From positions 1 to 19,065 of the forward strand of contig CAZTEB010000016.1 of NCBI GenBank assembly GCA_964612735.1: a stretch of 19,065 nucleotides of DNA, given 5' to 3'. The notes beneath the pieces were generated by a model. That model was not told the origin of the DNA. It made no database searches and was given only the letters and a program-made list of their open reading frames with translations. The first letter of the stretch is position 1; the number at the start of each line of letters is the position of its first letter. Both the position numbers and the translations under genes were made by a program. Shown piece after piece: positions 1 to 6,694 of this stretch. The stretch is from CAZTEB01 sp964612735. GTDB taxonomy: Bacteria > Patescibacteriota > Microgenomatia > UBA1400 > PJMF01.

Positions 1-49
1 TGTCGAGTTAACAACTAATGCATGTGGCTATTGATGTATCGTGGCTGGT

Positions 50-1738
50 TTAGATCTTCCAAATACTATTATATGAGGTATTACTGATCTTTTTTGTTCT
101 GTCACTTATTTGTTTCTCTCCCCAGGTATCGGCATTTGTTATTCTGCTGTCGAGTAACACTTGGTTGCGGACTAGTATTTCTCTTTTTTTAGCAAAAGCT
201 TTGCTTCCAAGTAATTCATTTGTTTGCTTATTAACTAGAATCAGATTTCCCATCTGGCCATTATTTGAGATCTTTGAGCTTTGACTACTCAAATGCTCAA
301 TGGTTAACAACCCCTTTTCTTCAGAATATGATTCTGATAAGTGCCGGTTGTATTTGTATAGTATGTAGCGCACTAAATCCTTTTGCTTAGTCACATTTTT
401 GGTAAAGAGTATCTCATTAAAATTTGCCTCAAATTCTTGATAGCTGGGTATCTTTTCTTTTAGTTTCTGTTTTAGCTCTAAGCACACTTTTCGTCTTTGA
501 TTTTCTGACTTTGCTGACTCAAAGTTTCTGGCACTTGAGGCATACATCGCTGAAATACCGCCTGATGAGCGCTGAGAAGTTACGGCAGTGAAGATAAAGT
601 GGAATTTTTCAATAGCCTCTAGAATTTCGATAGTGTTCTTGAGACTATAATTATTAGCAAAAAATGATCTTAATACGGATAGAACCATGGGCACTTGTTG
701 TTTTACATTGAAAATAGTCAAGGCTTCGAGCGCTTCTTCCAATGGCATCTCTTCAATTCGCCATTTTCTAAATGAGAGATCAAAAATAGTTCTGTACGTC
801 ACACCATCAGTGACAAGCTCATCTAGAAAGTCTGAGACATCTGTTTTTTTAAAAAAAGTTGCCTTGATCGCCTTAAAGAGTTTTTTGAGGGTTACGTAGT
901 CGTGCTTTGATAACCAGTAGTGATGTAAGAAAGTGTTGGTATTAATATTTTTACCTGACCCATCAATCGTCTCTAACAACGTATTCCATTTTATTTTTGC
1001 AGGGTCATTGCTAGTATTTTTAGCAGTCAGCTTTCTAGTAATAAAGTTTTTGACTAAATCTGTGACACTCAGATCTTTTCCTCTGGTGTTGAGCGTTTCA
1101 AAAATTATATAGGCGTCATCTTCTGTTTCTAGTTCAATTTTTATGAATCTTAAGTTCAATACCTTATCTCTCACTCGCAAAAGCTCTTCTTCAATTATTT
1201 TCGAAACTTTATTTTTATGTAGCGTAGGATTTTCTTTTATTCCGCTTACTAGTAGCGTAAGTTTCTCTTTGAAAACGTCTCTTGTCTGTGCTATTAATTT
1301 TTCTTCGGATCCTACCTCTATTTTGCCCAACTCATTTGGGTCATTGCTCATGATGACGTGCTGAAAATAGGGATACGAGCTCTCGGTTTCTAAAGTGAAT
1401 CTCTTTTTATTGTTAATGTCTTTTTTTTCGATTAACTCATGAAGACCTTCGGATAAGTCTTCGCTGCCATTAATTTTTAATTGATCTCGTATGCAACTAA
1501 GTAAGACAATACATGTTGAGATCCTTTGCTGACCGTCAACAACGGCAAGGTGATCGCCGTCCTTGTAGACTACGAAGGTACCGATAAAGTAATCGCCGAC
1601 TTCTTCACCAAATACATCGTTCCAAAACTCTTCTACGTTTTCACTAGTCCACGAGTAAGGTCTTTGGAAGCGGGGAATTAACAAATAACTTGAGCGCAGC
1701 AAGTCTTGTATTTTTTGGTCTCTTGTTTCAATTATCAC
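50..1738 (-). CDS. DUF262/DUF1524 protein, GmrSD-like putative nuclease
   Basis: This is a two-domain protein of the DUF262 + DUF1524 class, which includes the GmrSD/BrxU type IV restriction enzymes that cut modified phage DNA. The N-terminal domain shows IPRFQRPYSW and, about 45 residues on, DGQQRIST, the ParB-like nucleotide-binding signature of DUF262. The C-terminal part shows the HNH-like DUF1524 pattern: IEHLSSQ with the probable catalytic His, then GNLILV, an Asn, and a Phe-x-x-Lys-Lys. Both halves look intact. The frame is open from a GTG at 1756, but a TATAAT box at 1748-1753 would place transcription start near the GTG at 1738, so I use 1738 (562 residues). The gene is AT-rich compared with the core genes further right, which fits horizontal acquisition. 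The role in phage defence is inferred from the family; the substrate is unknown. Confidence 0.82.
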   Translation of the reverse strand: MIIETRDQKIQDLLRSSYLLIPRFQRPYSWTSENVEEFWNDVFGEEVGDYFIGTFVVYKDGDHLAVVDGQQRISTCIVLLSCIRDQLKINGSEDLSEGLHELIEKKDINNKKRFTLETESSYPYFQHVIMSNDPNELGKIEVGSEEKLIAQTRDVFKEKLTLLVSGIKENPTLHKNKVSKIIEEELLRVRDKVLNLRFIKIELETEDDAYIIFETLNTRGKDLSVTDLVKNFITRKLTAKNTSNDPAKIKWNTLLETIDGSGKNINTNTFLHHYWLSKHDYVTLKKLFKAIKATFFKKTDVSDFLDELVTDGVTYRTIFDLSFRKWRIEEMPLEEALEALTIFNVKQQVPMVLSVLRSFFANNYSLKNTIEILEAIEKFHFIFTAVTSQRSSGGISAMYASSARNFESAKSENQRRKVCLELKQKLKEKIPSYQEFEANFNEILFTKNVTKQKDLVRYILYKYNRHLSESYSEEKGLLTIEHLSSQSSKISNNGQMGNLILVNKQTNELLGSKAFAKKREILVRNQVLLDSRITNADTWGEKQISDRTKKISNTSYNSIWKI

Positions 1739-1747
1739 GTAAGCAAA

Positions 1748-1753
1748 ATTATA
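1748..1753 (-). promoter_or_regulatory. -10 box of the DUF262 gene
   Basis: A perfect TATAAT reads on the minus strand, ending 9 nt before the GTG at 1738, so the mRNA would be nearly leaderless. No convincing -35 box is visible at 17 nt spacing, and no Shine-Dalgarno sequence precedes either candidate start. Confidence 0.5.
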
Positions 1754-1830
1754 CACCCAAAAATGTTAGGTAATTTTGATATTAGCGTATCAGGTCGACT
1801 AAATGGTGAAAAAGTCTCGTTCGTTATAAT

Positions 1831-2598
1831 TTATTTCAAGACCTCTTTTTCTCTAAATGAAAGTAGTTCTTTAGCCTTACTTTTCCCTATATTTGTCACA
1901 AAGTAGTTTTCTAAGTCATTTCTTAAGTTTTCTAAATATAATTTAGGCTCTATTCCTTTTCGCAAAGTGTCTTGCCAGAAATTCAGATGGGTAAACGACC
2001 AAATATGGTCAAGATCAACATGCAGTTGCATCTCTATTGGAATCTGGTTTCCCATACCAGCAACTTGTTCAGGCATATCATGATAACGGATGGCCTGACA
2101 GATTATGATGATTTCCTGACCACTTAAATCAAGCTCTTCTTTTTTCTGTTCTAAAATCTGTTGAGCAATTTTTTCTCCTAAGACAGCATGTTTTTCTTTT
2201 GGTCCCATTGCTGTGTCGTTTAATGCCAAACCAGTTGCACCGAGACTAGCTGCAATTTCTTTTTGACTCATTTGACTCCATCCACTGTCATGCAAGATGA
2301 GTGAAAGCGCTAGTACTTTTCTGTTAACAGTTTGTCCTGTGGATTCAGATTTTTTCACGAATTCATCTAGGTACTGCAAACAGACTGCTGTATGCACATC
2401 AGTAGTTCGAGCAGAGAGGAGCGGAAAAACCTCTGAAAAAAATTGTCTAAAATCAGCAGGAACGAATTGGAGGTACTTGTCTTCCCAAGGTATAAATAAC
2501 AAGAAGTGTTTTTCAGATTCGGGTAGATCAGAGTTTGTCGGCAACTTAACTGTAGCGTCAGCTGGAAAATTATCTGGTACGTGGATGTGATCTTCCAT
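1831..2598 (-). CDS. HD-domain metal-dependent phosphohydrolase
   Basis: This 255-residue protein carries the HD superfamily metal-binding pattern. From the ATG start it shows a His in VHTAV (about residue 69), HD in LILHDSGW (103-104), a His in EKHAVLG (about 137), HD in IRYHDMP (173-174) and an Asp-rich HVDLDHIW motif. HD proteins of this type hydrolyse phosphate esters of nucleotides or signalling nucleotides; the substrate cannot be read from the sequence. I see no signal peptide or membrane segment, so it is cytoplasmic. The frame is open upstream to a TTG at 2625, but a TATAAT box 7 nt before the ATG at 2598 makes that ATG the likely start. It lies 74 bp or more upstream of the DUF262 gene on the same strand. 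The DUF262 gene has its own -10 box, so co-transcription is possible but not required. Confidence 0.78.
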   Translation of the reverse strand: MEDHIHVPDNFPADATVKLPTNSDLPESEKHFLLFIPWEDKYLQFVPADFRQFFSEVFPLLSARTTDVHTAVCLQYLDEFVKKSESTGQTVNRKVLALSLILHDSGWSQMSQKEIAASLGATGLALNDTAMGPKEKHAVLGEKIAQQILEQKKEELDLSGQEIIIICQAIRYHDMPEQVAGMGNQIPIEMQLHVDLDHIWSFTHLNFWQDTLRKGIEPKLYLENLRNDLENYFVTNIGKSKAKELLSFREKEVLK

Positions 2599-2605
2599 AA
2601 TCTGA

Positions 2606-2633
2606 ATTATATCTCGATTAAACAACTTCGAGA
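2606..2633 (-). promoter_or_regulatory. Promoter and possible operator of the HD gene
   Basis: A perfect TATAAT (2606-2611) ends 7 nt before the ATG at 2598. Directly upstream lies a 6-bp inverted repeat, TCTCGA at 2612-2617 and TCGAGA at 2628-2633, separated by 10 nt. Its position over the spacer region would suit a repressor site. The -35 region is poor. Confidence 0.42.
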
Positions 2634-2657
2634 AAGGTGATGAATCTTCTTATGGAC

Positions 2658-2670
2658 GCGGAGGTGGTGG
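2658..2670. repeat. 13-bp copy of the tRNA-Ser 3' end
   Basis: GCGGAGGTGGTGG here is identical to 2787-2799, which is the 3' acceptor end of the tRNA-Ser gene. The copies are in direct orientation, 129 bp apart. A short duplication of a tRNA 3' end is what tRNA-targeting integrases leave behind, but 13 bp is short and no integrase is present. Confidence 0.5.
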
Positions 2671-2684
2671 CACGCTTCGCGTGC
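2670..2684. terminator. Small GC-rich hairpin
   Basis: GCACGC and GCGTGC form a 6-bp stem with a TTC loop. It has no clear T-tract on the minus strand, so it may be a weak terminator or a leftover structure next to the tRNA-like repeat. Confidence 0.3.
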
Positions 2685-2754
2685 ATTAGGCAGGTTTTCG
2701 TTTTACTCAAACTTGCCGTCAGGATTAGTAATCACACAACCTTTCCATTCAACA

Positions 2755-2780
2755 GAAAAACCACCGCTCGATGGTTTTTC
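2755..2780 (-). terminator. Terminator-like hairpin after tRNA-Ser
   Basis: GAAAAACCA (2755-2763) and TGGTTTTTC (2772-2780) form a 9-bp stem around an 8-nt loop, 7 nt downstream of the tRNA 3' end on the minus strand. The stem ends in a T-run on that strand, as in an A/T-flanked intrinsic terminator. Confidence 0.6.
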
Positions 2781-2787
2781 TATTGAG

Positions 2788-2870
2788 CGGAGGTGGTGGG
2801 ATTCGAACCCACGGAGCCCGAAGGCTCACGCTTTCCAAGCGTGTGCAATTGACCACTATGCGACACCTCC
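2788..2870 (-). tRNA. tRNA-Ser (anticodon GGA)
   Basis: The minus strand folds as a complete class II tRNA. The acceptor stem is GGAGGTG paired with CACCTCC, and the discriminator base is G. The anticodon stem CACGC/GCGTG holds the loop TTGGAAA, giving anticodon GGA (reads UCC and UCU). The long variable arm GAGCC-TTCG-GGCTC is typical of serine tRNAs. The T arm is GTGGG-TTCGAAT-CCCAC. CCA is not encoded (the next bases are CTC), so it must be added after transcription. A -10 box lies upstream and a terminator-like hairpin downstream, so this is probably a single-gene unit. Confidence 0.96.
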
Positions 2871-2888
2871 TGTTTGGATCCGCAGCAT

Positions 2889-2894
2889 ATTATA
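2889..2894 (-). promoter_or_regulatory. -10 box of the tRNA-Ser gene
   Basis: TATAAT on the minus strand lies 18 nt upstream of the mature tRNA 5' end, which would leave a leader of roughly 12 nt. The -35 region is weak. Confidence 0.5.
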
Positions 2895-2918
2895 ACCCAC
2901 CTGGTAGATGAGGGTTTA

Positions 2919-3278
2919 TTAGTGTTGGTGGAGACTTGATTCAAGCTTGGTATGCACAACTCTGAACTCTGCTAACAGGGGTGGAAGTTCTACGGTAGCC
3001 GTGGTCCACAATAGCCTAGTATCGATGTCAGCATAATCATGGACAATTTCATTTCGAGTAGCGGTAATCAAACTCCATGGTATAGCATGATGCTGCTTCT
3101 TGATGTGCTTGGGAATTTTTTTTGCTGCATCACCGATGATCTGAACTCGGCGCATTACCGCGTCTTGAAGTTCTTCATTCTGTGAAAATTGCTCAAACGT
3201 GATGTCGCTCAGATACTTCTCGATCCGTTCGAGGCTTTCTACGATGTCAGCTGAAAAGATGCAGTGGGTATCAAGCAT
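2919..3278 (-). CDS. hepT: HepT-like HEPN toxin, RNase family
   Basis: This 119-residue helical protein belongs to the HEPN family (DUF86, HepT). The catalytic motif RX4HXY is exact: Arg75, His80, Tyr82 in the stretch RNEIVHDY. In characterised HepT/MntA pairs this motif forms the RNA-cleaving or tRNA-cleaving site of the toxin dimer, and the Tyr is modified by adenylylation by MntA. The ATG at 3278 overlaps the end of the mntA-like gene by 8 bp, so the two are translationally coupled with the antitoxin first. No signal peptide or membrane segment is present. The gene ends 48 bp before the tRNA-Ser gene on the same strand. The family call is firm; toxicity is inferred. Confidence 0.88.
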   Translation of the reverse strand: MLDTHCIFSADIVESLERIEKYLSDITFEQFSQNEELQDAVMRRVQIIGDAAKKIPKHIKKQHHAIPWSLITATRNEIVHDYADIDTRLLWTTATVELPPLLAEFRVVHTKLESSLHQH

Positions 3279-3597
3279 GGTTGGTGGTAGTAGTTTGCTG
3301 GTTATGATCAGTATTTAACTCGATGGGGATTTCTTCTTTGATGATCTGCTCTTTAGCAAGTGGATGGAGGCTGTCATAGGTGTGAAGATCGACGCTGACG
3401 TTGAGGGCCTTGCTAAGCTTTCGTTGTAGGCTGATAAATCCCAGCAATCCCATATCTTCTGGAGCTTCTATCAAGAGATCTAGATCGCTTTCATCTTTCT
3501 GAAGATCATGAGCATATGAGCCAAAGACACCTGCCTTAGTGATGCCATGATGAAGAAGATGGGGGCGTAAGTTTTGGGTTATGGTCGCTATTTTCAC
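3271..3597 (-). CDS. mntA: MntA-like nucleotidyltransferase antitoxin
   Basis: This 108-residue protein is a minimal nucleotidyltransferase of the polymerase-beta fold. It shows the GSYAHD motif (26-31), the metal-binding pair DLD (Asp38, Asp40) and a third carboxylate, Asp70 in VDLHT. These are the expected catalytic residues, so it should be active rather than degenerate. In known pairs MntA transfers AMP from ATP to the Tyr of HepT and silences it. The C-terminus is a polar Gln/Thr/Asn/His-rich tail. The GTG start at 3597 has no Shine-Dalgarno sequence but sits 8 nt behind a TATAGA box. It overlaps hepT by 8 bp. Confidence 0.87.
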   Translation of the reverse strand: MKIATITQNLRPHLLHHGITKAGVFGSYAHDLQKDESDLDLLIEAPEDMGLLGFISLQRKLSKALNVSVDLHTYDSLHPLAKEQIIKEEIPIELNTDHNQQTTTTNHA

Positions 3598-3605
3598 AGT
3601 ACTAG

Positions 3606-3633
3606 TCTATAGTATTTCTCAGTTCTATGTCAG
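3606..3633 (-). promoter_or_regulatory. Promoter of the mntA-hepT operon
   Basis: On the minus strand CTGACA (3628-3633), a 16-nt spacer and TATAGA (3606-3611) precede the GTG at 3597 by 8 nt, giving an almost leaderless transcript. The -10 box overlaps that of the divergent ogt gene through the palindrome CTATAG. Confidence 0.5.
3608..3613 (+). promoter_or_regulatory. -10 box of ogt
   Basis: TATAGT lies 13 nt before the ogt ATG, giving a leader of about 6 nt. It shares the CTATAG palindrome with the divergent mntA promoter. No good -35 box is visible. Confidence 0.4.
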
Positions 3634-4097
3634 TACTTACTCACTTATACCACTCGCCGATGGGCGTACTCAGAATAACAGCTAACGATCAGGCTTTGCT
3701 TGCTCTTGAGTATACTGATGATGCCTCTCAACTATCTGGTGAGCAAACTGGCCACCCCATCATAGACTTAGTTGTTGCACAGCTGAACGAATACTTTGGA
3801 GGTCAGCGACGAGAGTTTGAGATACCTCTGTCACTAGAGGGAACCGAGTTCCAGCGACACGTATGGCAAGGCCTAATGAAGATTCCGTATGGAATGACAG
3901 CTTCGTATAAAGACGTAGCCGAGCAGATAGGCAGACCTAGGGCGATGCGAGCTGTCGGCACGGCCAATGGCAGAAATCGATTGCCAATCATCATCCCATG
4001 TCACCGCGTAATAGCGCACGACGGTAGTTTAGGTGGATATAGCAGTGGACTAGAGAACAAAAAGTGGTTGTTGGCGCATGAAACGAGGTTTACCTAG
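3627..4097 (+). CDS. ogt: Methylated-DNA--[protein]-cysteine S-methyltransferase
   Basis: This enzyme removes alkyl groups from O6-alkylguanine and O4-alkylthymine in DNA by irreversible transfer to its own cysteine. The acceptor motif PCHRV is at residues 124-128, with Cys125 as the alkyl acceptor. The DNA-binding winged-helix part precedes it (TEFQRHVWQGLMKIPYG, then Arg in MRAVGTANG), and GGYSSGL follows. The length of 156 residues fits Ogt/MGMT proteins without the Ada regulatory domain. No Shine-Dalgarno site is visible; the -10 box lies close to the ATG. It is transcribed away from mntA-hepT and converges on the 86-residue gene with a 3-bp gap. Confidence 0.95.
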   Translation: MSVLTHLYHSPMGVLRITANDQALLALEYTDDASQLSGEQTGHPIIDLVVAQLNEYFGGQRREFEIPLSLEGTEFQRHVWQGLMKIPYGMTASYKDVAEQIGRPRAMRAVGTANGRNRLPIIIPCHRVIAHDGSLGGYSSGLENKKWLLAHETRFT

Positions 4098-4100
4098 AAA

Positions 4101-4361
4101 TTACTCACCTTCAAGTCCCAGCAGCTTTTCAGCTTCTTCGTAACTAGGTGAACTTGTGAGTGCTAAGGCAGACTGCGCGATAACTTGATCAATTCTTGTG
4201 CCGCTTATTCTTTCCAGCTCTGGTTTTCCAGCTTCAGCGGTAGCCTCTTTCCAGTCGATGTCGTTGTTTACTTGTTGCTCTGCTTCAGTTAGCAGCGCAT
4301 CCCATTCATCGGAATTTGCTGCCACCTCAGCTAAAAATCGAAAACCGTTTTCCCATCCCAT
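4101..4361 (-). CDS. Hypothetical protein, 86 residues
   Basis: I do not recognise this protein. It is acidic, probably mostly helical, with several Trp and no membrane segment. It is a real gene by context: AAAGGAG lies 6 nt before the ATG at 4361, inside the last codons of the MazG-like gene, and the two genes are separated by 2 nt. They are therefore an operon and probably co-translated. No metal or nucleotide-binding motif is visible. Confidence 0.7.
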   Translation of the reverse strand: MGWENGFRFLAEVAANSDEWDALLTEAEQQVNNDIDWKEATAEAGKPELERISGTRIDQVIAQSALALTSSPSYEEAEKLLGLEGE

Positions 4362-4363
4362 AT

Positions 4364-4720
4364 TTACTCCTTTGGCTTACTTTTACGTTTCTTAATCTTA
4401 TTCAGAGAATACATCAGTCGTTCGTGCAAGTTAATGTTCTTGACCCGAGCTAGACGCAAGATTGTCAGCAATAAATCACCCAGTTCTTGCTCAACCGTCT
4501 CGTCTGCCTGAGCTGCTTTGTTCGTTCGCTTGCGACCGTGCTCTGCCAAATATGCCCGAGCCATCTCGCCAAGCTCTTCGAGTAAGTGCAAAATCATGAT
4601 CGAGCCATACTCTTTGGAGTAGCGCTTGCCTTTATCGATTTCGTCTAAGTGCTTGAAGTACTCGCCAAACGGTGTGTTGTGATAGGTGCTTTGTGCTGTT
4701 TTCGACTTTGTATCTGCCAT
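4364..4720 (-). CDS. MazG-like NTP pyrophosphohydrolase
   Basis: This protein of about 118 residues has the all-alpha NTP pyrophosphatase signature EExxE...ExxD: EELGE (Glu48, Glu49, Glu52 from the ATG) and ELGD (Glu79, Asp82), with a Lys/Arg-rich segment between them. Such enzymes hydrolyse nucleoside triphosphates to monophosphate and pyrophosphate with Mg2+, often cleaning non-canonical nucleotides. The frame is open to a TTG at 4738; I chose the ATG at 4720, which follows an A-rich stretch. It heads a two-gene operon with the 86-residue unknown and is divergent from dnaG. The substrate is unknown. Confidence 0.82.
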   Translation of the reverse strand: MADTKSKTAQSTYHNTPFGEYFKHLDEIDKGKRYSKEYGSIMILHLLEELGEMARAYLAEHGRKRTNKAAQADETVEQELGDLLLTILRLARVKNINLHERLMYSLNKIKKRKSKPKE

Positions 4721-4765
4721 ATATCTTTGCTTAGTCAAGTTGTTACTAGTCTCTAGGGTACATGT

Positions 4766-4802
4766 TTGGGTAATGGTTGGGTAGGGGTATTTGCCGTATA
4801 CT
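4766..4802 (+). promoter_or_regulatory. dnaG promoter region with direct repeats
   Basis: TATACT (4797-4802) ends 8 nt before the dnaG ATG, so the transcript would be nearly leaderless. Two copies of TTGGGTA (4766-4772 and 4777-4783) are spaced 11 bp apart, about one helical turn, upstream of the -10 box. They could bind a regulator; the second copy would otherwise be a -35 box at a short 14-nt spacing. Confidence 0.42.
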
Positions 4803-4810
4803 AGAGTGAC

Positions 4811-6604
4811 ATGTCACAAGTCCAGCAAGTTAAAGACGCTACCGATATCATCCAAGTGATTGGTGAGCGCATTACGCTTAAGCGCTCTGGCATAAACTAT
4901 AAAGCAGCCTGTCCTTTTCACTCAGAGAAAACAGCCTCATTTTTCGTCAGTGAATCCCTGCAGCGCTTTAAGTGTTTTGGCTGTGGTGAAAGCGGTGACG
5001 TCATCACCTTTCTTGAGAAGTATGAAGGCATGACATTTGTAGAGGCCTTGGAGTACTTGGCTGATCAGGCGGGCATCACTCTGACTAAAGTAGCTCGCAG
5101 CAAACAAGATGATGAGCGCGATCAATTATTGGCCGTGCTTGATCTGGCCAAAGAGTATTATCACTATCTGCTCACCAAACACGATGCTGGTGCAGATGCT
5201 CGCACGTATCTCAAACACAGAGGGGTGTCATCAGAGTCAATCAAGATTTTTCAGATGGGCTACGCACTCCCTGGCTGGGATGGACTGCTTAAGTACTTAA
5301 GCAAAAAGAAGAAATACTCACCTGAGTTATTAGATAAAGCTGGCTTAGTCGTGAAGGGGCGAGGTGGACGCTACTACGACCGGTTTCGCGGTCGAATTAT
5401 CTTTCCACTTAAAAATCATCGAGGACAAGTAGTTGGTTTTTCAGGTAGAGTGTTAGATCCTGACGTTAAAGAAGCCAAATACATTAACTCTCCAGAGACT
5501 GCACTCTATCACAAGTCAAAGATGCTGTATGGCTATAGCGAACTGCTGCAGGAGATTCGCAAGAAAGATCGAGTGTTGGTTGTTGAAGGTGAGCTCGACG
5601 TCATCTCGTCAGCTCAGGCGCACGTCAATAACATCGTGGCTCTCAAAGGTTCTGCCTTGACCCAGGAGCAGCTCAAGCTTCTTAATCGCGTCACCCAGAC
5701 TGTGGTGCTGGCGCTTGATACTGATTCAGCGGGCGTCGAAGCGACTAAGCGGGCTGTCGAGGTGGCACGACCAATGGGTGTCGATCTGCGAGTTTTAATG
5801 TTGCCCAGTGGTAAAGATCCCGATGAACTAGCTTCTTCTAAACCTGATCAGTGGCGCAAGGCAGCTGCTAAGACTGTCTCGGTCTATGACTTCTTCATCA
5901 CTACAGCCTTGGCTGAACACGACCCCGCCAGCCCCGAAGGACGCAGAAATATTCTCAAAGAAGTCGGGCCGTTGATCGCTGGTATCACCCATGCTGTGGA
6001 GCGTGACTACTATGTCACTAAGTTGGCAGAAGCGTTGAAGGTGCGAGAGGCAGTAGTGCGTGAAGACATCGCTCGGATTGGCTCGCAGCGGAAAATTGGT
6101 GCCAAATCAGCTAAAGCACAGCAGGCTAGTAAGCCAAAACCAGCTACCCAGAGCCCTCGAGAGAAATTAGAAAGGCATGTTCTGACACTACTACTCACCA
6201 GTTCTTCTACAGAGTTGAGTAAGCGCGTCGAGCAGGCTACTGAGCTGACATATGTAAATGACGGATTCGGGTCACTGTTCGAGCAACTAAAGCAGCGAGT
6301 GGCGGCACATCCTACCGCTGGAGTTGCTGCTACAGTCAAGCAACTGGCAGATGATCAGCAGCAGTTGGTGTTCGATATCATGGCAGAACAAGACTTCACT
6401 GAAACAGAAGCACCTCAGGATGCCAACGCAGAATGGCGAGCTTCTATCAAGCGCTTGCAGCAATTGATAGCTAAGGAGAAGGTTGTAGAGATCACGTCTA
6501 AGCTGCATTCCCTTGATCAAAAAGACTCACTCACCGAAGCAGAGGAGCTTCAGCAACAGCAGCTACTACGCGAGGTGGTTGCGCTACGCTCACAAGCATC
6601 GTAG
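4811..6604 (+). CDS. dnaG: DNA primase
   Basis: DnaG makes the RNA primers for chromosome replication. The N-terminal CHC2 zinc ribbon is complete (Cys34, His37, Cys55, Cys58 in CPFH and CFGC). The catalytic core follows, with the TOPRIM residues Glu259 in VVEGELD and Asp303/Asp305 in LDTDSAG. The last 170 residues are Gln/Ala-rich and low in recognisable motifs, as expected for the variable helicase-binding domain. At 597 residues it is normal for the family. The ATG has no Shine-Dalgarno site but follows a -10 box closely. It lies in a core block upstream of rpoD, with the repressor-thioredoxin operon between them, recalling the common dnaG-rpoD neighbourhood. Confidence 0.97.
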   Translation: MSQVQQVKDATDIIQVIGERITLKRSGINYKAACPFHSEKTASFFVSESLQRFKCFGCGESGDVITFLEKYEGMTFVEALEYLADQAGITLTKVARSKQDDERDQLLAVLDLAKEYYHYLLTKHDAGADARTYLKHRGVSSESIKIFQMGYALPGWDGLLKYLSKKKKYSPELLDKAGLVVKGRGGRYYDRFRGRIIFPLKNHRGQVVGFSGRVLDPDVKEAKYINSPETALYHKSKMLYGYSELLQEIRKKDRVLVVEGELDVISSAQAHVNNIVALKGSALTQEQLKLLNRVTQTVVLALDTDSAGVEATKRAVEVARPMGVDLRVLMLPSGKDPDELASSKPDQWRKAAAKTVSVYDFFITTALAEHDPASPEGRRNILKEVGPLIAGITHAVERDYYVTKLAEALKVREAVVREDIARIGSQRKIGAKSAKAQQASKPKPATQSPREKLERHVLTLLLTSSSTELSKRVEQATELTYVNDGFGSLFEQLKQRVAAHPTAGVAATVKQLADDQQQLVFDIMAEQDFTETEAPQDANAEWRASIKRLQQLIAKEKVVEITSKLHSLDQKDSLTEAEELQQQQLLREVVALRSQAS

Positions 6605-6654
6605 GCGTGGTATGCTGGGTGTATGAGTTCGTCGTTCCAGACTAAGAAATATGG

Positions 6655-6683
6655 TTGACAGTAATACCCCCTAGGAGTATATT
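6655..6683 (+). promoter_or_regulatory. Repressor operon promoter with embedded CsoR/CstR-type operator
   Basis: A consensus -35 TTGACA (6655-6660), a 17-nt spacer and TATATT (6678-6683) form a strong promoter. The spacer holds an inverted repeat, ATACCCC and GGAGTAT around CTA (6664-6680, one mismatch), the A/T-flanked C-tract/G-tract layout typical of CsoR-family operators. Binding there would block RNA polymerase, so the first gene product probably represses its own operon. Confidence 0.72.
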
Positions 6684-6694
6684 TACTACACGAC

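Noticed and set aside
2713..2895. A 60-residue plus-strand ORF across the tRNA gene
   Set aside because: It is the antisense of a well-folded tRNA-Ser and its terminator hairpin, with no ribosome site.
2895..2918. AACCC/GGGTT inverted repeat behind hepT as a terminator
   Set aside because: The stem is 5 bp with a 13-nt loop, and it overlaps the tRNA promoter; too weak.
6623..6658. An 11-codon ORF (MSSSFQTKKYG) 6 nt behind a TATGCT box, ending inside the TTGACA of the repressor promoter, as a possible leader peptide
   Set aside because: It is too short to support, has no regulatory hairpin or codon run, and its overlap with the promoter is easily chance.
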